Source: CAWBBA01 sp963741625 (GTDB lineage Bacteria > Desulfobacterota > Desulfomonilia > Desulfomonilales > Desulfomonilaceae). From it: 64,000 nt of DNA. The DNA lies in contig CAVUIT010000014.1 of NCBI GenBank assembly GCA_963741625.1, positions 650,528 to 714,527 of the forward strand. Direction: 5' to 3'. The notes under the pieces were generated by a model that saw nothing but the letters and a program-made list of their open reading frames with translations, ran no database searches and was not told where the DNA came from. The translations under genes were made by a program, and so were the position numbers. The stretch's first letter is position 1; each line of letters begins with the position of its first letter. This document shows, piece after piece, positions 18,813 to 28,277 of this stretch.

Positions 18813-19149
18813 TCTTGTATTTACTCGCGAATAGGCAGATAGTTTTAGAGGCGAAATCGAGCATCTGTGCTCCACCGCCGCGACGAATGCGACCCGTGCC
18901 GTCCCAAGTGCCGGCGCAGTTTATCTGTGATAGCATGCCGTTTGCCGCGACAAAGAAGGATGCAGTAATCTGACCAATCAAATGCCTCGTTTCAAGTAAT
19001 TGCTGAGGCGTCACACCAATGTGCAACCAACCGCCGAAGAAGTGGCATAAAGCCTTCTGTCCAATATGATGACGGAGAGCAGCATACACCGGTTCGGAGA
19101 AGACCAGGCAAAAGTCTCCTAACTGGCGTATAAGGGACCGGAAACTCAA
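18796..19149 (-). CDS. possible hypothetical protein
   Basis: A 117-codon frame overlapping the 3' end of the preceding convergent gene by 17 bases. The middle part (ALRHHIGQKALCHFFGGWLH, then IGVTPQQLLETRHLIGQ) has plausible protein composition, but no family is recognised and no ribosome site is visible. It may be a chance frame or a gene fragment. Confidence 0.3.
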   Translation of the reverse strand: MSFRSLIRQLGDFCLVFSEPVYAALRHHIGQKALCHFFGGWLHIGVTPQQLLETRHLIGQITASFFVAANGMLSQINCAGTWDGTGRIRRGGGAQMLDFASKTICLFASKYKTILEL

Positions 19150-19188
19150 ATCTTGATAGTTCGGTTTTGCCGAAGGGGAGGCTATCAG

Positions 19189-19906
19189 ATGAGAACGGCG
19201 GATCTACAGCCCGAGCCCTGGTTCTTGACGCTACTGCACGGGATGCTTAGCCTGCGTTGGTTTCGGCTTGCGCTGGCCGGCTGGCACTTTCAAGTCGATG
19301 CGCTGAGTCTCGTACACGATCATATCTTGGACGCGACCTCGCTTGTCTTGCGGAAGGGGATTCGTCGCTACGCTCGACGACGGACAGCGGGTGCTCGACC
19401 TGGGCACTGGTCATCTAGGCTTGCTGGCCGTGTTCTGTGCCCGCACTCACAACGTGAATATGGTCGCTGTGGATGTCAATGAGGAATTTGTGGAGAACGC
19501 TCAATTGATAGCCGCGGCAAGCCACGCTCCTGCCATTGAATTCCGACAAAGTGATTGGTTTTCCAACGTTGATGGCGTGTTCGACCTTATTTTCAGCAAC
19601 TGTCCTTACATCCCCACCGAGGTAGGCTCAAGCCTTCAACACTTGCAGCCACATCCGGAAATATGGGATGGCGGCCACGACGGATTGGCCCACGTTCGCG
19701 CCATTATTGTCAATGTGGCCAAGTTCCTGAGGCCTGAAGGGCTACTGCTGCTGGGAATCGATACCGACTATGTCGAGCGAATGGTAACGGTCGCGCTAAT
19801 CGAGCAATCCGGGGACCTTGAATTGCGACGCATTGTTGAATCATGGGTCTCATCCAGCGAGGTTTACGTCATCGGCCTCAGGGCCCACGGCTGTTCAGTC
19901 TCTTGA
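19189..19906 (+). pseudogene. class I SAM-dependent methyltransferase, frameshifted
   Basis: ATG 19189 follows GGGGAGG. The N-terminal part (PEPWFLTLLHGMLSLRWF ... VHDHILDATSLVL) continues after a one-base shift into VLDLGTGHLGLLAVF (SAM-binding motif I), VAVDVNEEFV, and the catalytic-type NCPYIPTE. The last resembles the NPPY motif of HemK/PrmC-like N5-glutamine and small-substrate methyltransferases. Removing one G from the GGGG run at 19356-19359 gives a ~238-residue protein. The +1 break may be real or an assembly error. The substrate is unknown. Confidence 0.75.
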
Positions 19907-19987
19907 GGCAAATCCGTTCCCCCGGTGGCACCAGGCAGAGATTGCAGCTCAGCAGTAGCTTTGGTGCTAAAGTAATCCGCGATTACG

Positions 19988-21541
19988 TCACCAGGCACGA
20001 TCTCGCCATGTGACATCTGCACTCAGCCGGGAGAGTGTCTCCGGACTCAGAGGATCATATTCCCGCTGAACAAATTGCGCTATAAAGGCCAGAAATCGCA
20101 TTTTACCCTGAAGCTGAATTCGCGGACTGTCAGCTCCCGGCCCGGTAATCCTGAAAGAGTACAGAAATGAGATGAGGTCCTGGAGGGCGGAGAGATCCTG
20201 AAATGTGCGGAATTTCAGATACGCTGTTCCACATTCCTCCTTCCTGTCGTCGATGTATTTGTACACGTGACAGTAAAGCGTTGTATGATCCTCAAGCACC
20301 TCTTTCAGGCCACTGAAGCCGCCGGATGAATCTCTCTGCGTATATTTGGTGCCTTCGAAGCTAAAACGCTGCCCGCTTTCCGTGTTGAACTCCAGCCTGT
20401 AAAGCATTTCAGCCTCACCGGAAGATGGATTGACTTTGTACAAATTGAAGAAACTTCGACGATCATTGATTTGGAATATCACTGAGTCCCGGCCTTCAAA
20501 CTGTCCAAAACTGATCTCTCCTGATACCTGAGCTTCGTGTTCCGCTCCGTCGATGAATTCGTTCAAGTCTTTGGCTGCCATTCTAAGCCGCACGCTGCAG
20601 TCGGTTGAATTTTCCGGATTTCCGGACGCGGGAATCCGGCGAGCGAGTTCCAGATCAGCCTCTCTGCCGGAACCGGACGTGAATTGACCCGGGAAATAGT
20701 AACCTGTCATTTCCTCGTCAAAAACTATTCCTAGCCCGTTCGGCAGCCGAATGTCCAGGAAAGGCTTTAACAGCCTGTTGGCTGGAAAGCTTCCCGTCTC
20801 GGTACGTGAAAGCAAATAATAAAATCCCAGCTTTTTGCGATCGTCGGATTGACCTTCAACATGAAAAATTCCGAGGGATCCTTCGGGAATCCAAGCAGCT
20901 ACACCCTCGGGCGCATCCAACACCCACCGGCCGATGAGCACATTGTTACTGATTTTCCGGATTTCGTCGTGGAATGGGGTAAAGTCATCAAGTTGGAAAT
21001 GCTCACCCACGAAGCTTGGTACCAACAAACCTTCTACAAGGCCGAGAAGTTGATAGCGGCTTTCCAAACGACCGTCAGGCTTCAAATCAAATTTAAGGAA
21101 GGCCAAAGCACCCGCGTGGTTGGCGTTCGAAATGACGTCCATTCGCCACACGCCGTCCAAATCTTCCTTGCTCAAGCTGCTGCCTTGATCCCACAGGAGA
21201 AGATGGTCGTCCAGTGTCATCTGGCCGAAGCCATATTGGCGAGTCATTACAAAAGTAAAGAGTAGTTTGCCGTCGGGAAACTTGCCCAAATACACGCGGC
21301 CTATCAAAATATTTTCGTTAATGACTTTGAATACGTCGTAAAAGCCGCGCCATGGGAGATCCGGATATCGGAGTAAAATGTATCGGCCTCTATGGAGATC
21401 GCCGGTCGGCTTATCGAGTTGGATTTCTTCCAGCGTGTTTCGAGCCTGAATATGGCCGTCAGCATCTGAAGTCAACCCGAGGTATTGTTCCCCCTGCTTG
21501 AAGAATTGTTTTTTGAAACCGGTGTGAAGCTTTGACGACAT
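19988..21541 (-). CDS. unknown protein coupled to a GMC oxidoreductase
   Basis: About 517 residues from ATG 21541, which lies just past the stop of the upstream oxidoreductase; an in-frame ATG at 21589 would overlap it by 47 bases. No signal peptide, membrane segment or catalytic motif is recognised. The sequence is rich in beta strands with repeated patterns such as RYILLRYPDLPWRGFYDVFK, NENILIGRVYLGKFPDGKLL and NNVLIGRWVLDAP. These suggest two or more lipocalin-like or beta-barrel units. The tight coupling suggests it handles the oxidoreductase's substrate, perhaps a sterol or lipid. Function is inferred from context only. Confidence 0.75.
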   Translation of the reverse strand: MSSKLHTGFKKQFFKQGEQYLGLTSDADGHIQARNTLEEIQLDKPTGDLHRGRYILLRYPDLPWRGFYDVFKVINENILIGRVYLGKFPDGKLLFTFVMTRQYGFGQMTLDDHLLLWDQGSSLSKEDLDGVWRMDVISNANHAGALAFLKFDLKPDGRLESRYQLLGLVEGLLVPSFVGEHFQLDDFTPFHDEIRKISNNVLIGRWVLDAPEGVAAWIPEGSLGIFHVEGQSDDRKKLGFYYLLSRTETGSFPANRLLKPFLDIRLPNGLGIVFDEEMTGYYFPGQFTSGSGREADLELARRIPASGNPENSTDCSVRLRMAAKDLNEFIDGAEHEAQVSGEISFGQFEGRDSVIFQINDRRSFFNLYKVNPSSGEAEMLYRLEFNTESGQRFSFEGTKYTQRDSSGGFSGLKEVLEDHTTLYCHVYKYIDDRKEECGTAYLKFRTFQDLSALQDLISFLYSFRITGPGADSPRIQLQGKMRFLAFIAQFVQREYDPLSPETLSRLSADVTWRDRAW

Positions 21542-21542
21542 G

Positions 21543-23447
21543 TCATTCAAAATGTGACCCGTTCGGGAAGAAGCCTTTCCAATACTCATCGTTTTGTATC
21601 AAACCATTGACCGCGTCGACTTTGCGCTTGCCACTGTTTATCAAGGTATCTATGCCCAACTTCGATGGAATGACTTGGAAGACGCGGTCCAATTCAGCTT
21701 CAGACCACGTTATCACGTCAAGAGGATCTATCGGTGGCGGGCTCTGAGGAACCTTGCGGGCCTGGTATGGGAGACCTCGCATCTGTTGTATTTTCCGCTC
21801 GACTATCCGTTCAGACAGGGCACTGATGGTAAGGAAAGGATTCACCCCAAGTGCCGTCGGAACCAATGCTCCGTCTGCAACAAAAAGCCCCTCATGGATA
21901 CTCCCATCGCCGGCAAACACTCTGCCGAATTCATCCACAGCCCCCTGGAGGTAGTCTTCTCCAATGGGGCACCCGCCAATGGGATGAACCGTGATCAGCT
22001 TCCCGATATCAAGCTTAAGCAGTTGCCAAACGGGGTTGGTGATATAGCTCGCCCCTTGAACGCGAGCGTGGCGAAGCAGTTCTTGATCCATATTATTGAA
22101 AACGAGCTGACGACCTACAGCGTTCCAGATCACTTCCACCTTGGGCATTGTGTCAGCAGATGCTTCACGCAGGCGCATGGTGCCACGCGCATCATCAAAG
22201 CCCATCACCAGATACATCAGGGTGTGATTGAGCGCTCCTTCAGGGTCGGCACGATGAAAAGGGTTGGTGTCGCGAAGGATTCGAGCGAACTCTGCTGCCG
22301 AGTCTCCTCTATCGGTATCCTCTCCCCTAAGTGCAGCAAAGACCAGCTTAGCCGTTCCCACAGAAGCACTGGGGAAAGTTAGATCCTCAATTGTCATTCT
22401 CTTTTCGACAGAAATGTCTTTCTTATAGCGGATTCCGCTGACAATGGTAGGACCAGGAGGGTCATTGGCCAAGGGGCTGTCGGGGTCATATCCGAAACCG
22501 AGGACCTGAGTCACATAGTTCCCGTTGTATGCCACACCAAAAAAGTCCGCGTTGCCGCTGAACTGGGTCCCCAGAGCAGGTGAAAACGACAGCTGTTCCA
22601 TTTCGGAGCGCATCAAGATCTCGGTGGTATTGACGGAGCCTGCTGAAAGTATCAGATTCTTTGCGCTAATTGAGAATTTTTGCGGGTCGCTGTCCTTCTC
22701 GGGATAGTGGTTGCCGTATATCTGCCACCCTCCCGCAGGCGATTTCGTGAAATGGGTTACCTCGGCCTGAGTGAAAATCTCTGCGCCTGCCTTGCGAGCC
22801 ATGGGGAGATAATTCATGTAAAGCGTGTTCTTGGAGCCAACTCGGCAGCCCGTAACGCAATCGCCGCAGCCAATACATTTCCTTTGGTAGACTCCGTAAG
22901 GGTTAGGGCCGTCCGGGTTAAAGTTCACTGCGATGTTTAGGGTCTCAATATCCAAACCCAGTTCACGCGCCCGGCGATTGAGGGCCTGCACCTTTTTCAA
23001 TTCCTGGGCCTTGGGGTGAGGCCCGGCCCCCAAAGCAGCGCGAGCTCTGATATAGTAAGGGAGCAGCTCCGGCAATTGCAGCGATTTCGGCCATCCGGCC
23101 TGCCTGAACGCTTCCTCGTCCGGTATAATGGCAACGTTGGCATTGATGAGCGAGGTCCCTCCCAGTCCTGACCCTTTGATTACCGAAATGTCTTTGTAAA
23201 CCAGGGCTTCGTAAAGACCCAGACGATTCCATTGACTATAGACCTGCGAAGCAACCTCGATCTCATTGTCCGGGAAATTCTCAATGGGCCATTCTTTGCC
23301 CCGCTCAAGGATGCAAACGGAAGGCTTGGGGTTCAGGTCTGCTGAAGCGATTCTTGCAGCGGTGATTGATCCTCCGTACCCCGATCCGACAATAATGAAA
23401 TCGTATTGTGGCCGGAGACTATCCCATTTGCTTGCGAGTGTGAGCAT
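21543..23447 (-). CDS. GMC-type flavoprotein oxidoreductase, cholesterol-oxidase-like
   Basis: A 634-residue protein starting at ATG 23447 after GGGGGAAGGG. The N-terminal Rossmann motif DFIIVGSGYGGSITAARIA binds FAD. The GLGGTSLINANV stretch is typical of GMC oxidoreductases. A Cys-rich segment (CIGCGDCVTGCRVGSKN, ~195-211) resembles the one in mycobacterial cholesterol-oxidase-like proteins. The C-terminal HPIGGCPIGE and VADGALVPTALGVNPFLTI hold the active-site His and the FAD-binding end. It probably oxidises a sterol-like or other hydrophobic alcohol. No signal peptide is seen. It overlaps or abuts the unknown gene downstream, so the two are one operon. Confidence 0.87.
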   Translation of the reverse strand: MLTLASKWDSLRPQYDFIIVGSGYGGSITAARIASADLNPKPSVCILERGKEWPIENFPDNEIEVASQVYSQWNRLGLYEALVYKDISVIKGSGLGGTSLINANVAIIPDEEAFRQAGWPKSLQLPELLPYYIRARAALGAGPHPKAQELKKVQALNRRARELGLDIETLNIAVNFNPDGPNPYGVYQRKCIGCGDCVTGCRVGSKNTLYMNYLPMARKAGAEIFTQAEVTHFTKSPAGGWQIYGNHYPEKDSDPQKFSISAKNLILSAGSVNTTEILMRSEMEQLSFSPALGTQFSGNADFFGVAYNGNYVTQVLGFGYDPDSPLANDPPGPTIVSGIRYKKDISVEKRMTIEDLTFPSASVGTAKLVFAALRGEDTDRGDSAAEFARILRDTNPFHRADPEGALNHTLMYLVMGFDDARGTMRLREASADTMPKVEVIWNAVGRQLVFNNMDQELLRHARVQGASYITNPVWQLLKLDIGKLITVHPIGGCPIGEDYLQGAVDEFGRVFAGDGSIHEGLFVADGALVPTALGVNPFLTISALSERIVERKIQQMRGLPYQARKVPQSPPPIDPLDVITWSEAELDRVFQVIPSKLGIDTLINSGKRKVDAVNGLIQNDEYWKGFFPNGSHFE

Positions 23448-24422
23448 GGCCCTTCCCCCTCGAAACGTATTGTGGCTGTCCGGCGAAGCCGGAGAAATAG
23501 ACTCTGTGCTTTCGTGTAGAGTCTTGATGATTATTCAACACATTCGTCAGGAGGCGAGCAATTCGGGAGTGACCTCCCACACGAAAAGCACAAAGCGTTC
23601 ACTGAGAAATTACATGAGCTTATCGACTCTCAGCGCAAAAGGTACAGTGATTTCAACCAGCTTGCCTGCTCATGCCGCTCATGTATCGAGCAATTAGCAT
23701 AATTCTGTCGAATTCTGTTTTGGTGCCGTGGTTAACGCCAATCCTCGTACAATTGAGGGTAATTATTCATACATATTGGGCGAAATCGGATTCAATAATC
23801 CCGGGTATCAACAAGTGGTGTTGCCCCTTAATTTGTTTCATCAATCATTTCAACAATTCGTGCTTCTGCCGGGAATTCAGTGGCAAAACTCTATTTTCTC
23901 TGGGTCCCCCCATCAGTGTTTTGCAGGATCTCCACAGGCAACCGATTCGTCTCGAATGCCGCTCGAAGCGCGGGAACAATACCCAGCTTTCTCTAAAAAC
24001 AGATCCTACATACATTTTAGCGTAATCCATCGTTCTTCACTCTGTCAAGGATTGTTCTCGCTGATGCCCCGCAGCCGGGCACGGCCTTCCGGCGACGAGC
24101 CAATGGGAGACGCTCATTCATTCATGTGGAGAAGGGAGCGGAATAAGTTCACGGCTCCGGACGGCTAAGTTGAGACCCGAAGCCTCCCCCAGGGAATCCC
24201 TGGAGCCTGGCAAAAGGCTTGTTCCACAATTCCCTGCCAGGTGACCTGGATTCTGGCTTCAAGAAAGAAATACCTGACTGAAAACTCTGGTCTACTTGCT
24301 AAAATGAATCCGATGTGCGACACACACCTGACTTGAGTTTAAACCTTATTGACTGGCGATTCAGCCGAAGCCGAGCCGTGGTCAATTAGCGGCTCACTGA
24401 AATCATTCGACGAGGAATTAAT
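23448..24422. other. long gene-free region
   Basis: Nearly 1 kb with no credible gene. Short plus-strand frames exist but show no motif, coding bias or ribosome site. It should include the promoter of the oxidoreductase operon at its left edge. Confidence 0.5.
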
Positions 24423-24608
24423 ATGAAACGGTTTATACCGCCCGACAGGACTGTCTTTATCTCCGACTTCTCAAAACACTTTCAGGCAACGATTTGTAGA
24501 CGCTACCGCGAGCACAATCCACTCCATCGAATGTCAGATGCCGAACTCAGAGAATTTCTGGACACGGTGGACCTGGGGTCAGCCTTCGGACTTGACCTAG
24601 TGGATTGA
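24423..24608 (+). CDS. small hypothetical protein
   Basis: A 61-residue frame with a good ribosome site (GAGGAATTA) before ATG 24423. The sequence is soluble and charged (CRRYREHNPLHRMSDAELRE, then a Leu/Asp-rich end). No family is recognised. The strong start signal is the main support; it stands alone. Confidence 0.4.
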   Translation: MKRFIPPDRTVFISDFSKHFQATICRRYREHNPLHRMSDAELREFLDTVDLGSAFGLDLVD

Positions 24609-25037
24609 GCAGTCTCAACCGGACGCCAACGCGTGCATTTTCTTGGAGTGGGCTTGTTGCACACAGGCCCAGGCAGCCGGTGTGAGTAATCCGAAAGGGT
24701 TAACAAGTTACCGGCGTGTGGGTATTTGTGTCTTCCGCAGGTTCGCCGCCTCATGTCTGGGACCCGGGTGCTGCTCTTCGATATTTTTCCACGCGGATAC
24801 ATCTATTCAGTAGATGTATCGGTCGCTTTGTCGCCTAAATCGCCTGTAATCCTTGCCGCTCCTGAGGCCTTCCGACTATCTTATTGCGGCGCTTCTCGAT
24901 CTATTTTGTCGTCCTTTTGGGCAATATTTTTCATCAAGTCCCAAAAGCCAAACGATTTCAATCCCAATGTGTCCGCATGAATCCTTGTTGATCCGAATTG
25001 GTGAGAGCAAAATGTTAGCAGAGATAGAATACTTCTT
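24609..25037. other. intergenic region
   Basis: No gene seen. A short inverted repeat (ACATCTATTCAGTAGATGT) lies near 24800-24818 and could be an operator or a weak hairpin. Confidence 0.45.
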
Positions 25038-25598
25038 TTACCCGATCGTCTGCCATTCACCCGATTCGCTAAGCAGTAGGACACTGATGAAGTTTTGGAG
25101 CGTGTTCATGTCATTCGCCGGCAGATCGATTATCTCGAACCCGGCTACGGGGTATTTTTTATGCCTGCCCTTTATTTCAACCCGCTTGCACTCGGCGATA
25201 ATCAATAGCGGCTCGGCCTGCATGAACATGTCGATGGGAATCTGAAATGTTGTGGCTTGTCCGACCCTTGCCTCAATTCCTGCTACACGCAGCCCCGTTT
25301 CCGATATGTCCCTCAATACCCCAATGGCACCAGATCCGATGTCATATATGGGTACATAAACGGCCAAGTCAGCCCTTGGATGCGCTCGCCCTCTGATGTG
25401 ATCAACTCTATCCCTGTAAAATGAGGACATTTCGTAAAGCTTTGACTGGCTGATAGCGTTACGCTCCACAAGCTTCTTGAAAATGGCTTGAAGGGATTTT
25501 GCCGAGAGTTTGTATTTAACTTGTAGTTCCCAGGCCGCCATCCCCGACCGGAGATCGTTAAGAATATCTCTCCCGTTGATCTGCCTTTTGGCTCCCAT
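25038..25598 (-). CDS. PilZ protein with one KY-LS repeat
   Basis: A 186-residue protein starting at ATG 25598 after GGGGGGTAGG. One repeat (NDLRSGMAAWELQVKYKLS) is followed by a PilZ domain with RAHPR and DISETG. It is nearly co-linear with the protein at 10403-10963 (same length, shared IPIDMFMQ and VAGFEI segments), so the two PilZ clusters exchanged or duplicated genes fairly recently. It is last in a three-gene minus-strand PilZ run. Confidence 0.87.
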   Translation of the reverse strand: MGAKRQINGRDILNDLRSGMAAWELQVKYKLSAKSLQAIFKKLVERNAISQSKLYEMSSFYRDRVDHIRGRAHPRADLAVYVPIYDIGSGAIGVLRDISETGLRVAGIEARVGQATTFQIPIDMFMQAEPLLIIAECKRVEIKGRHKKYPVAGFEIIDLPANDMNTLQNFISVLLLSESGEWQTIG

Positions 25599-25686
25599 CC
25601 TACCCCCCGTTGGCTCGAAAGAAACTCCAGAATCTCCAGTAAAATGGCTACGAACGGTTATCGCAGATTCCCAGAAGCAATCTCAG

Positions 25687-26406
25687 CTAAAGATCCTTGT
25701 CTGAAAACGAGTAAGTCATTAATTGGAGTAGCTCCTGGAGCTGTATGAAGTTGCCCTCTGAAATGTCAGTAATCTCAAATCCCGCATTGCAAACTTTGCC
25801 TTTGTTCCCCATCCTGGACCACTGGCATTTTGCCTCGAAGGAAAATGGTTCAATGTCGAGAAATTCATCCGGCACCACTACAAGGTTTTTTAACTCGCCA
25901 ACCTCTGCCACAAGGCCGCGCACTCCTACTCCAACTTCGGACAAGTCTCGGATTCTCCCGATTATCTCCGGATTAGTGCTTTCATAGATACCTATCGACA
26001 ATATCGGAAGCGCCCTTATAGATACACGCACCTTCTTGAGTGTAACGGAGTCATCGTATGACATGCTCCGACCGGACAAGTCGGCCGCCATTGCTGACCC
26101 AGAATCCACTAGCTTAGTGAAAACTCTCTGAAGTCCACGGGAAGACAGCTTGTATTTTTCCATCAATGCTACATCAGCTACACCTGAGCGGATATCGGCG
26201 ACGAGTTCCTTCGTATCAATCCTCCGCTTTGCGGCTACAATGAACTCTTCGCCGGTCCACTCCAGGAATCCGGCCTCGGCGAGCTGTCTGTACAGATCCT
26301 TAAGCCCTTCTTCCGAAAGGTTGTATTTTCTCTTCAGCGTGGCATGGTCAGCCCCCAATCTCATGAATCTGAGGACTTCCCATAGGGTTATCTCGCGTCC
26401 GGGCAT
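25687..26406 (-). CDS. PilZ protein with two KY-LS repeats
   Basis: A 239-residue protein from ATG 26406, which has GGAGGGGG directly upstream; a frame start 14 codons earlier lacks one. The first repeat is divergent (RFMRLGADHATLKRKYNLS) and the second canonical (ADIRSGVADVALMEKYKLS). The PilZ domain (~125-235) has RVSIR and DLSEVG. Cys in AKCQW matches the conserved Cys seen in most family members. It lies between two other PilZ genes. Confidence 0.87.
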   Translation of the reverse strand: MPGREITLWEVLRFMRLGADHATLKRKYNLSEEGLKDLYRQLAEAGFLEWTGEEFIVAAKRRIDTKELVADIRSGVADVALMEKYKLSSRGLQRVFTKLVDSGSAMAADLSGRSMSYDDSVTLKKVRVSIRALPILSIGIYESTNPEIIGRIRDLSEVGVGVRGLVAEVGELKNLVVVPDEFLDIEPFSFEAKCQWSRMGNKGKVCNAGFEITDISEGNFIQLQELLQLMTYSFSDKDL

Positions 26407-26505
26407 TGCCCCCTCCACCGGGTGTCGGAATAAGTATAGCATAAACAAGTTCTAGATCAGGCGAAAAACAAACCTCGACCGGGTAAGCCCCATGTGTGAA
26501 CTAAT

Positions 26506-27054
26506 TCATCGTTTTCGAGAGAGACTGGGGTCTCTAAGGCCCAGAAGACCTGCAACCCTTCGTATTTCAAGCAAATCACTTTCTGAGATATGAACTATTT
26601 TGAATCCGGCTTCTTGGAGGACCTTGGCATCGACATCCTGCTTGGCCCATGCGCATTTGGCTAGAAGTCTAACTGCCCTTTTACGAACCTCTTTTAGAGA
26701 AACCAGAAAGACCTTTTCTTCCCCTACAACCGCTGTAATACCTCTGGTTCGGAATCCGTCGTCCGAGAAATCAGTAAGGAGGCCCTTATTGGAAGAGTTA
26801 TTCAAATCTTCGATATCAAGAAGTACCCTGAGGTATATTCTCGGAAACCGCCGTGTTTGTAATCGGTTGGCTGGATCGTCAAAGAATAAGCTCCTTTCCT
26901 TGATTTCGGCCTCTCTTATCGTCCCCGCTTCCACGAGTTTTTCCAAGACTTCTTCTACTTGCTCCAAAGACAGTTCGTATTTGGACATCAACTCGAAATC
27001 CGACATCCGCGCCCGTATATCAGCCGCTATCTTCTTGGCCTTGATTTTTCGCAT
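26506..27054 (-). CDS. PilZ protein with one KY-LS repeat
   Basis: A 182-residue protein starting at ATG 27054, with GGGAGG about 10 bases upstream. One repeat (ADIRARMSDFELMSKYELS) precedes a PilZ domain with RRFPR and DFSDDG. It ends 57 bases before the next PilZ gene's frame region and follows a broken relative upstream. It is likely a c-di-GMP effector. Confidence 0.85.
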   Translation of the reverse strand: MRKIKAKKIAADIRARMSDFELMSKYELSLEQVEEVLEKLVEAGTIREAEIKERSLFFDDPANRLQTRRFPRIYLRVLLDIEDLNNSSNKGLLTDFSDDGFRTRGITAVVGEEKVFLVSLKEVRKRAVRLLAKCAWAKQDVDAKVLQEAGFKIVHISESDLLEIRRVAGLLGLRDPSLSRKR

Positions 27055-27103
27055 ATCCGGTAGTGCCTCCCTCGCGGATCCGACATCGTCCCCTTGGGTA
27101 CTT

Positions 27104-27381
27104 TCAACGCAAATCCGTAGTCGGCCTTATGATACGGTAGAAAGAGCTTCCATAGGTTCCAAATATTCTTTGTGGTCTGCCGGATCTCCGGCCTTTCGTT
27201 GCAAGGAAATCCTCGTGTTCATGCAATTCAGAATTCTTCACCACACCAGTATCCGTAACCTTCTTCAAAAGGCTTTGTAGGCTTTTTCCTAAGGCTGATA
27301 TTTCTCCATCAAGGCGGAACGGTCCATTGCAGCTTTGATATCGGCCCAGATTTCTTTTGCATTGACTGTTCTTTTCGCCAT
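27104..27381 (-). pseudogene. truncated KY-LS repeat gene
   Basis: ATG 27381, preceded by a GGGGGG stretch, opens MAKRTVNAKEIWADIKAAMD with the family's KEIWADI-type repeat start. The frame stops at MEKYQP. After a one-base loss near 27296, the homology resumes as GKSLQSLLKKVTDTGVVKNSEL. The expected PilZ domain is absent: the frame runs out within ~50 residues. It is therefore both frameshifted and truncated, a dead family member next to three intact ones. Confidence 0.7.
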
Positions 27382-27967
27382 AGGAGGCCCCCCTTTGCGG
27401 ATAGATCATGGCAGTAGGATATCACAGGAGATTGGGAAATGAGGAGAAAATTCGGTGGGGGGTCCGTTTGAAATCTGTTGTATTTTGAGTGAGGAATGCG
27501 CCTGTGAGACCGGCTGCGTTCCCCCTGAAGCTCATCACGTGAATATGGCTCAGGGCTTTATTGTTGCGCTACCATTGCGGCACCGTAGGTGGCTAGGTTG
27601 CGAAAACTGATGCAGCGCCTGGTTCACAGCACCCCGTGCGACTAGGTTGTGAATGGTCGGGACGGCTGGATTTGAACCACCGACCCCGGCATCGCGATGA
27701 CCCTATTCGCTCCCATAATATCAACCACTTGTCCATAAACTCAATTCATTTCAAGCAGCGGCGATCCGAATGAATCCTTTTGACCCCGTCAAAAGTCCGT
27801 CAAGATGTTAGAAAACCGTAAGCAAACTTTTCAAGGCGTTTCGATCCGGCTAATGCTCAGGGACACTTAGATAGAGCACTTGGTACCTCGGTGCCGCATG
27901 CAGCCAGTCTGCATGCGGGGAAACATCTACCAGCCGTATTTGTCCAAGTCAGTACGGAGGTGGAGCC
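27382..27967. other. gene-free region with tRNA fragment
   Basis: No gene is seen apart from the tRNA-Pro 3' fragment at 27654-27687. The ~27 bases before 27968 carry the strong ribosome site of the small gene that follows. Confidence 0.5.
27654..27687 (-). repeat. tRNA-Pro 3'-end fragment, putative att site
   Basis: Thirty-four bases match the 3' end of the intact tRNA-Pro at 33808-33884 with two mismatches, in the same orientation and including the CCA. The sequence beyond it does not form a tRNA. The displaced copy lies on the 3' side of the intact tRNA, the arrangement left by an element that integrates into a tRNA 3' end. Confidence 0.65.
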
Positions 27968-28201
27968 ATGAAAACGTACCGGTTTGTTACCACGACACAT
28001 CAGGACGTTGCTGCTGAAACTCTTGATGAGGCCATCGCGGCTTTCAACAAAGTGATGCAAGCAGGGCTTTCGCCTAAAATCGACACAGTCCGCCGGATAG
28101 AGGTCAGGAACGAAAAGGGAGAATATGTTCCAGTAGACCAGCCGCTACGGGCTGAACATCTGGCCACAATCAAGCAGGCGGAGATTCGTCTGTCAGCGTA
28201 A
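27968..28201 (+). CDS. small hypothetical protein
   Basis: A 77-residue protein with a strong ribosome site (CGGAGGTGGAG) just before ATG 27968. MKTYRFVTTTHQDVAAETLD, then EAIAAFNKVMQAG, suggests a small alpha/beta fold. The C-terminal half has VRRIEVRNEKGEYVPVD, a beta hairpin. There are no Cys and no membrane segment. It lies just inside the tRNA-Pro-bounded segment and upstream of an IS. Function unknown. Confidence 0.55.
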   Translation: MKTYRFVTTTHQDVAAETLDEAIAAFNKVMQAGLSPKIDTVRRIEVRNEKGEYVPVDQPLRAEHLATIKQAEIRLSA

Positions 28202-28277
28202 ACCCTTTAGGGGAGGAGGCTTACGACTCTGTGATCAAGCGTACCGGTGGAACAGATTACATGAACTTTGTGACTAG

